A stretch of DNA of 64,000 nt from Syntrophobacterales bacterium (GTDB lineage: Bacteria; Desulfobacterota; Desulfobaccia; Desulfobaccales; 0-14-0-80-60-11): the NCBI GenBank assembly GCA_020060385.1, contig JAGVAH010000082.1, positions 114,138 to 178,137 of the forward strand. The letters are read 5' to 3'. This document shows, in pieces, positions 58,734-64,000 of the stretch (its first letter is position 1; each line of letters begins with the position of its first letter). The notes beneath the pieces were generated by a model. The model did not search any database. It was not told the DNA's origin and was given only the letters and a program-made list of their open reading frames with translations. A program made the translations under genes and the position numbers.

Positions 58734-59669
58734 TTATTCCAACTTGAAAGGCGCGGGGGTGAAGGTCAACACAAAGACCAAAATGGTGATGATCCCTAAA
58801 ATCTTGCGGCGCCGGTCCAAAGGCACCCAGTCAAAGGCCGGGGGTGGATGGCGCAGTCCCAGCAGGTAAAGGAGCAAGGCCCAGACCAGCCATCCCTGCC
58901 AGAAAAGCAGGCCAGTGACCACCAGCAAGCCGAGGCAGGCCAGGGAGATCAAACGATGGCGTTCGGGAAAGAGGGCATAGGAAACATGGCCGCCGTCCAA
59001 CTGGCCCACCGGAATCAGATTGAGCGCGGTGACCAGCAGCCCGATCCAGCCGGCAAAGGCCATGGGGTGCAAGAGGATGTTTTGTTCCGGGGACAGAGGC
59101 CCGAAGACCACCCAGGTCAAAATTTGGAACAGCAGGGGCTCACCCAGAACCAGGCCCTCGGTCCCCCCGGGGAGCACCTTCACCGTGGACAGCTTCAATC
59201 CCACCAGGATCACGGGAATGGAGACGGCCACTCCGGTCAAGGGTCCGGAGCAACCCACGTCCAGCAGGGCCCGCTTGTCCCGGATGGGGGAGCGGATGCG
59301 GATAAAGGCCCCAAAGGTGCCCACAATAAAAGGAAAAGGCGGGGCCGGAATGAAGTACGGCAGGGTGACGTTCAGATGATGCCGCCGGGACACCAGGTAG
59401 TGGCCCATTTCATGGGTGCCCAGGATCAGGAGCAGGGTAAAGGAGAAGGGAATCCCCTTATAGAGGTCCCCCGGATTAACTAGAGGGTTCACCCCTTGTT
59501 GCAGCGCGCCGGCGATGATGGTGGTGGCCAGGGTGGCCAGAAAGAGCACCACATGCAGCCATACCCGGGGAGGTGGGGGTTGGGGTTCCGGGAGAGGTTG
59601 CCGCTCAAAACCCCAGACCCTCTCCGGCTCGGGCCGGAGATCGAAGATGGGCCTGTCTTCGGGATTCAT
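58734..59669 (-). CDS. Site-2 protease family (M50) membrane metalloprotease
   Basis: LILGTHEMGHYLVSRRH zinc motif; LIPVGQLDGGHVSYAL. Confidence 0.88.
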   Translation of the reverse strand: MNPEDRPIFDLRPEPERVWGFERQPLPEPQPPPPRVWLHVVLFLATLATTIIAGALQQGVNPLVNPGDLYKGIPFSFTLLLILGTHEMGHYLVSRRHHLNVTLPYFIPAPPFPFIVGTFGAFIRIRSPIRDKRALLDVGCSGPLTGVAVSIPVILVGLKLSTVKVLPGGTEGLVLGEPLLFQILTWVVFGPLSPEQNILLHPMAFAGWIGLLVTALNLIPVGQLDGGHVSYALFPERHRLISLACLGLLVVTGLLFWQGWLVWALLLYLLGLRHPPPAFDWVPLDRRRKILGIITILVFVLTFTPAPFKLE

Positions 59670-60388
59670 GGCCGCCCTGCCCCGGTCTGCAGCGCAGCCG
59701 CTTCTACCGGAGTGAGAAAACGGTGCCCGCCCCGGGGCAGTCTTCCCAGCCTTAAAGGACCGTAGGCAATGCGCTTCAGTTTGAGCACCGGGTGACCCAC
59801 CTGGGAAAGCAGGCGCTTGACCAGATGATAGCGGCCTTCCCACACCGTTATTTCCAGCACGGTCTTCTCCGCTTCCCGTTTGCGCACCTGCACCTCTGCG
59901 GGCACCACCCGTCCGGCCACCTCCGCGCCCCTGGCCAGCCGCCCCAGGGTCTCCCGGCTCACCTCCCCGGCCACGGTCACCCGGTAGGTGCGGGGCACCT
60001 GGTAGCGGGGATGGGTCAGGCGCTGGGCCAGTTCCCCGTCATTGGTGAGGAGCAGTAAGCCGGTGGCGTCATAGTCCAGGCGGCCCACCGGATAGAGCCG
60101 GGGGCCCCCCTCCCCCAATAAATCCGTGACCACCCGCCGCCCCTGGGGGTCCTTGGTGGTGGAGAGGTAACCGTAAGGCTTGTGGAGCATCACCGTCACC
60201 AGGGCCTCCGGCCGCACCCGGCGGCCGTCCACCTTGACTAGGTCCTTCTCCGGGTCGATCTTGACCCCCAACTCCCGGACCACCTGGCCGTTGACCATCA
60301 CCCGCCCGGCTTTGATCATCTCTTCCCCGGCCCGCCGGGAAGCCACCCCGGCCCGGGAGAGATACTTTTGTAAGCGTTCTGCAGGCAT
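59666..60388 (-). CDS. rluB: Pseudouridine synthase, RluB/RsuA family
   Basis: S4 domain RLQKYLSRAGVASRRAGEEMI; VGRLDYDATGLLLLTNDGELAQRL. Confidence 0.92.
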   Translation of the reverse strand: MPAERLQKYLSRAGVASRRAGEEMIKAGRVMVNGQVVRELGVKIDPEKDLVKVDGRRVRPEALVTVMLHKPYGYLSTTKDPQGRRVVTDLLGEGGPRLYPVGRLDYDATGLLLLTNDGELAQRLTHPRYQVPRTYRVTVAGEVSRETLGRLARGAEVAGRVVPAEVQVRKREAEKTVLEITVWEGRYHLVKRLLSQVGHPVLKLKRIAYGPLRLGRLPRGGHRFLTPVEAAALQTGAGRP

Positions 60389-60499
60389 GGCAGGACGACC
60401 CAGAGAGGCGTTTTAGTAATCAATGGTCATTGATCAGTGATCAGTAAAAGAAGAACATCAGATCACTTTTGTTTATGATTACTGATCACTATCCCTTCC

Positions 60500-61546
60500 C
60501 TATCTCCACAACTGAATTTCCTGATGAAACCCCACCGCCTCTCTGACTTCCGCCATGGTGCGGCGGGCCTCCTCCCTGGCCTTTTGGTTCCCTGCCTGGA
60601 GGATGTCCATCACTTCCTGGGGGTGGGCCTCGTAGTAACGCCGCTTCTCCTGGATGGGCCCCAGGTTCTCCAGCAAGGCCTCCGCCAGCAGCAATTTACA
60701 TTCCACGCACCCCAGGCTGGCCGCCCGGCAGGACGCGGTGATCTCTTCCAGGCGCTTCCCCGGCAGATTCAAGCGGTGAAAGGGAAAGGCCAGGCAGCGG
60801 TCCGGCTCCCCCGGGTCCTTCTTAAAGGGCCGCTGGGTATCGGTGACCATCTGCCGCACCTTCTGGCTGATCACCTCCGGGGGGTCGCTCAAATAGATGC
60901 AGTTGTTATAGCTCTTGCTCATCTTGCGGCCGTCGGTGCCGGTGAGCTTGGGGATCTCCGTGAGGAGGGCCTCCGGCTCCGGAAAGATGGGCTTATACAG
61001 GAAATTGAAGCGCCGGGCGATCTCCCGGGTCATCTCCACGTGGGGCACCTGGTCCACCCCCACCGGCACCCCATGGGCCTTGTACATCAGGATGTCCGCG
61101 GCCTGGAGCACCGGGTAGCCCAGAAAGCCGTAAGTGGCCAGATCCTTGTGGGCCAGTTCCTGGATCTGGTCCTTGTAGGTGGGGTTGCGCTCCAGCCAGG
61201 GCACCGGGGTGAACATGCCGAAGATCAGGTACAGCTCGGCATGTTCCGGGATGGCCGACTGCACGAAGATGGTGCTCTTGTCCGGGTCCAGGCCCACGCT
61301 CAGCCAATCCATGACCATCTCCGGGATATAGCTGGCAATGGCCTGGGGGGATTCGTATTCCGTGGTGATGGCATGCCAGTCGGCCACAAAATAATGGCAC
61401 TGGTACTCTTCCTGGAGCTGCAGCCAGTTGTAGAGCGCGCCGTAGAAATTGCCCAGGTGCAGCTTGCCCGTGGGCCGCATGCCGCTCAGGATGCGTTGCC
61501 GTTTTTCGGTTTCTGGTCCGGGACCAGGTTTATCAGTGGACGCCAT
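60500..61546 (-). CDS. trpS: Tryptophan--tRNA ligase
   Basis: SGMRPTGKLHLGNFYGAL; GTDGRKMSKSYNN. Confidence 0.95.
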   Translation of the reverse strand: MASTDKPGPGPETEKRQRILSGMRPTGKLHLGNFYGALYNWLQLQEEYQCHYFVADWHAITTEYESPQAIASYIPEMVMDWLSVGLDPDKSTIFVQSAIPEHAELYLIFGMFTPVPWLERNPTYKDQIQELAHKDLATYGFLGYPVLQAADILMYKAHGVPVGVDQVPHVEMTREIARRFNFLYKPIFPEPEALLTEIPKLTGTDGRKMSKSYNNCIYLSDPPEVISQKVRQMVTDTQRPFKKDPGEPDRCLAFPFHRLNLPGKRLEEITASCRAASLGCVECKLLLAEALLENLGPIQEKRRYYEAHPQEVMDILQAGNQKAREEARRTMAEVREAVGFHQEIQLWR

Positions 61547-61642
61547 TCTCTTTCCTAAACTTAAAGTATTAACTAGCAGACAAAATTATCATTGGGGACC
61601 TTCTTTGGCAAGTGCAGGGGACAATATTCCCTGTCAATAAGC

Positions 61643-61668
61643 AAGGCCCGGCAGCTAGACCGGGCCTT
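61643..61668. other. Strong hairpin upstream of trpS
   Basis: AAGGCCCGG cagctaga CCGGGCCTT, 9-bp perfect stem. Confidence 0.6.
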
Positions 61669-61760
61669 AGCCCGCATTATTCATGAACTTTTCAAAATGT
61701 ACGACAACCCATTAACATTTTTAATTAAATTGAAAAGCCCAAAAAAGCAGAGTGTTTTTT

Positions 61761-61850
61761 GCGCAGGCTGGAAAGCCTGCGCCACCGGGTTCCTTGCCAC
61801 TTGGTGCATTATCCGGGTTAGGAGGCACAGGCTTTCCAGCCTGTGCCACC
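61761..61850. repeat. Inverted repeat GCGCAGGCTGGAAAGCCTGCGCCACC...GGCACAGGCTTTCCAGCCTGTGCCACC
   Basis: Related single copy at 28697-28720. Confidence 0.75.
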
Positions 61851-61875
61851 AAAGACTACCTTAAATCACTTCGAC

Positions 61876-62012
61876 ACCCCTGCGAAAGTCTCTTTTCTGT
61901 CATTCTGAGCGAAGCGAAGCGGAGTGAAGAATCTCGTATTTACGCTAACCAAGAGATTCTTCGGTCGCTCCGCTCCCTCAGAATGACAAATTATAAGAAC
62001 TTTCGCAGAGGG
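61876..62012. repeat. Full-length copy of the TGTCATTCTGAG repeat with outer CCCTGCGAAAG...CTTTCGCAGAGGG arms
   Basis: Two nested pairs of inverted arms. Confidence 0.85.
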
Positions 62013-62013
62013 C

Positions 62014-62274
62014 TCATTCCTGGATGGACTCCAAGTAAGAGCTTAAGGAGCCGAAATCCCGGGGGGCCTCCAGTTCGTTCCCGGATTTGAGGTCATGGAT
62101 AACCACCCGCACCGGCTCCTCCAGAGTGGTGGGAAAACTCTCGCCGGTGGCGTCATTGACGGTGATATAGGCGCGCTTGCCCTGGTGTTTGATCCATTTG
62201 GTAAAGGAGGCCTTGCCCGCGCAACTGGCCGAGAGATTGTAGCCATGTTCCTTCATCACTTCTTCAACGCTCAT
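62014..62274 (-). CDS. Hypothetical protein (86 aa)
   Basis: MSVEEVMKEHGYNLSASCAGKASFTKWIKHQGKRAYITVNDATGESFP; adjacent to and co-oriented with the enoyl-CoA hydratase gene. Confidence 0.7.
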   Translation of the reverse strand: MSVEEVMKEHGYNLSASCAGKASFTKWIKHQGKRAYITVNDATGESFPTTLEEPVRVVIHDLKSGNELEAPRDFGSLSSYLESIQE

Positions 62275-62285
62275 CTTTGCTCACC

Positions 62286-63062
62286 CTAACGTTCCTGCCA
62301 CTCCGGTTTTCTCTTCTCCAGGAAGGCCTTGACCCCTTCCTCCGCGTCCTGGGTGCTGCACAGGGCCGCAAACATGTCCCCCAGCATGTCTAACCCCTCG
62401 TGGTAAGGCATGTCCTGGGACCCATAGACTCCGGCCTTGCCCATCTGCAGGGCCAGGGGGCTTTTTTCCGCCAGTTTTTTGGCCCAGTCCAGGGTGGCTT
62501 CCTCCAGTTGCTCCGGGGGCACCACTTTGTTCACCAGACCCAGCCGCAGCATCTCCGGCGCGGGGATAATTTCCCCCAGGAGCACCATTTCCAGGGCCTT
62601 CTTCCGGCCCACGATCCGCACCAGGGGCGCGGCCGGCCCCAGACAGATGAGGCCCACGTTGATGGCTGTGGTCCCGAACTTGGCGTCTTCCGCGGCGATG
62701 GTCAGATCACAGGCAAAGGAGAGGCCCGCGCCGTTGGCCAGGGCGTAGCCTTTCACCGAGGCCATCACCGGCTTTTTCATGCGGGCGATGGTGTGGTTGT
62801 GCTCATCCATCAGGTGGATGAACTCCCGGTATTCCTTATTGGTTTTATTCTTGAATTCATCCAGGGAAATGCCGGTGGAGAAATGTTTGCCATTGGCGTC
62901 GATCACCACCACCCGCACTTCGTGGTCCTTCTCCATGTCCCGGAGCGCATCATTCAGCTCCCGGGCCAAGGGGACGTTAAAGGTGTTCATGGCTTGGGGG
63001 CGGTTTAGGGTAATGATGCCGATGCCTTCCTTTTTTTCCACCAGGACGTTGTTATCGCTCAT
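62286..63062 (-). CDS. Enoyl-CoA hydratase/isomerase family protein
   Basis: IITLNRPQAMNTFNVPLARELNDAL; SVKGYALANGAGLSFACDLTIAAEDAKFG. Confidence 0.92.
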   Translation of the reverse strand: MSDNNVLVEKKEGIGIITLNRPQAMNTFNVPLARELNDALRDMEKDHEVRVVVIDANGKHFSTGISLDEFKNKTNKEYREFIHLMDEHNHTIARMKKPVMASVKGYALANGAGLSFACDLTIAAEDAKFGTTAINVGLICLGPAAPLVRIVGRKKALEMVLLGEIIPAPEMLRLGLVNKVVPPEQLEEATLDWAKKLAEKSPLALQMGKAGVYGSQDMPYHEGLDMLGDMFAALCSTQDAEEGVKAFLEKRKPEWQER

Positions 63063-63094
63063 AAAGCACCCTCCTTGACTTATTCTCTAAAGAC

Positions 63095-63703
63095 TCAGGC
63101 TGGGCCTGGTTTCCTCAAGCTCTGGAGATAAAAACGGAGTTGCGCCAGGGTCTGCTGCCACACCGCCGCATCTTTGCTGGCGGCATACAGGGGCGCGGCC
63201 CCATTCAGGGAGATCATGATAAATCTGGCCGCGCCCTCGAGATTCAGCCCTGCCTTTAAAAGCCCCTGCTGCTCCGCCTCCGCCAGCCACTGGCGCAACA
63301 GGGCGGAGAAAGCCTGGAAGCCATTAAGGACGTGGCTGTTCATGGCCGCGTCCTGGCCGGAGAGTTCCACCAGGGAATTACAGAGAAAACAGCCCCCCTG
63401 AAAAACCCCCCCACCCAGGTAATCTTGCAGGTTATTGGTAATCACCCGGTCAAGGCGCTCCAGGGGGTCGGCAATCTCTCTGACGCCGTTAAACACCACC
63501 TTCTTCCAGATGCGGACGCATTCCTCGTAGACCGCGTACCAGATCTCCTCCTTGTTGCGGAAGTGGCCGTAAAGGCCCCCCTTGGTGAGCCCGGTGGCCT
63601 CCACCACATCGGCGATGGAGGTATGGAAATAGCCCTGCACCGAGAAAAGCTGCATGGCCTTGTCGATGATATATTGCCGGGTCAAGTCACCCTTGGTAGC
63701 CAT
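63095..63703 (-). CDS. TetR/AcrR family regulator
   Basis: IIDKAMQLFSVQGYFHTSIADVVEATGLTKGGLYGHFRNKEEIWYAVYEE. Confidence 0.93.
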   Translation of the reverse strand: MATKGDLTRQYIIDKAMQLFSVQGYFHTSIADVVEATGLTKGGLYGHFRNKEEIWYAVYEECVRIWKKVVFNGVREIADPLERLDRVITNNLQDYLGGGVFQGGCFLCNSLVELSGQDAAMNSHVLNGFQAFSALLRQWLAEAEQQGLLKAGLNLEGAARFIMISLNGAAPLYAASKDAAVWQQTLAQLRFYLQSLRKPGPA

Positions 63704-63723
63704 CCGCCAGCCCCTGGATATAT

Positions 63724-63743
63724 TATACCGACCAGTTGGTATA
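63724..63743. promoter_or_regulatory. Candidate TetR operator
   Basis: TATACCGACCAGTTGGTATA, 8 of 10 pairs symmetric, 21 nt upstream of the tetR start. Confidence 0.5.
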
Positions 63744-63829
63744 TTTTAGCCCCTAATGCTTGATTTAGTCAAGAATATTTCTTGGGGTAGTGCTAAATAT
63801 TAAGAAAACTTCGGATAGGTTGGTTTATA

Positions 63830-63892
63830 CTCCCCTTTCTTAAGGGGGGGGTCAGGGGAGATTATATAAGCACTTGATAATCCCCCTAAATC
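63830..63892. repeat. Half copy of the CCCCTTTTCTAAAGGGG repeat, right half missing
   Basis: Matches 17361-17428 then diverges at AATACGGTTCACTTATAGCATTTGCC. Confidence 0.7.
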
Positions 63893-63915
63893 CAATACGG
63901 TTCACTTATAGCATT

Positions 63916-64000
63916 TGCCAAAAGTTCTTTCCTCTTATCCCCTCTCCCCCCAGCGGGGGGAGAGGGTTAGGGTGAGGGGGGGCGGAAAAAACTTTTGGCA
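63916..64000. mobile_element. MITE-like element, inverted copy of 50432-50514 (reaches window edge)
   Basis: TGCCAAAAGTTCTTTCCTCTTATCCCCTCTCCCCCC...AAAAAACTTTTGGCA. Confidence 0.65.

Noticed and set aside
1-64000. rRNA, tRNA, prophage, integrase or complete IS element
   Set aside because: None recognised by reading; no transposase, integrase or phage structural protein among the ORFs. A tRNAscan/Infernal run would be needed to exclude small RNAs.

Overview
This 64 kb, GC-rich window looks like an ordinary chromosomal stretch of a Gram-negative bacterium. It resembles Desulfobacterota in gene content, but that is an inference. I assign about 60 protein-coding genes and saw no rRNA, tRNA or CRISPR. 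Main blocks: an HD-GYP gene cut by the left edge; recO; sterol-desaturase and PfpI genes; an AAA ATPase; typA/bipA; a secreted carbohydrate-enzyme-like protein with a metallophosphoesterase; a second HD-GYP protein; an exported nitroreductase; a Gly/His/Pro-rich protein overlapping a DUF2092 gene; a paaK-MBL-ACT-livKHMG-(XRE + membrane gene)-livF-paaK-OMP-livK locus; cooT-DUF3842-coaD-rsmD-asd-leuB-leuD; a CheB/CheR/PAS/kinase-like fusion; an MCP with an orphan binding protein; ogt; UDP-glucuronate decarboxylase; an APC permease; a histidine kinase; pyrE, nudix, SGNH, M50, rluB, trpS, enoyl-CoA hydratase and tetR. The least ordinary feature is the intergenic DNA. At least nine families of palindromic dispersed repeats fill the gaps, sometimes nested in each other, and in two places they bracket apparently inserted cargo genes (between leuB and asd, and between livG and livF). 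The most interesting proteins are an HD-GYP protein with three degenerate copies of an N-terminal domain, and a CheB-CheR-PAS fusion whose kinase-like end lacks the expected phospho-accepting His. I found no clear-cut undescribed defence or biosynthetic system. All family names come from motif recognition, not database searches.
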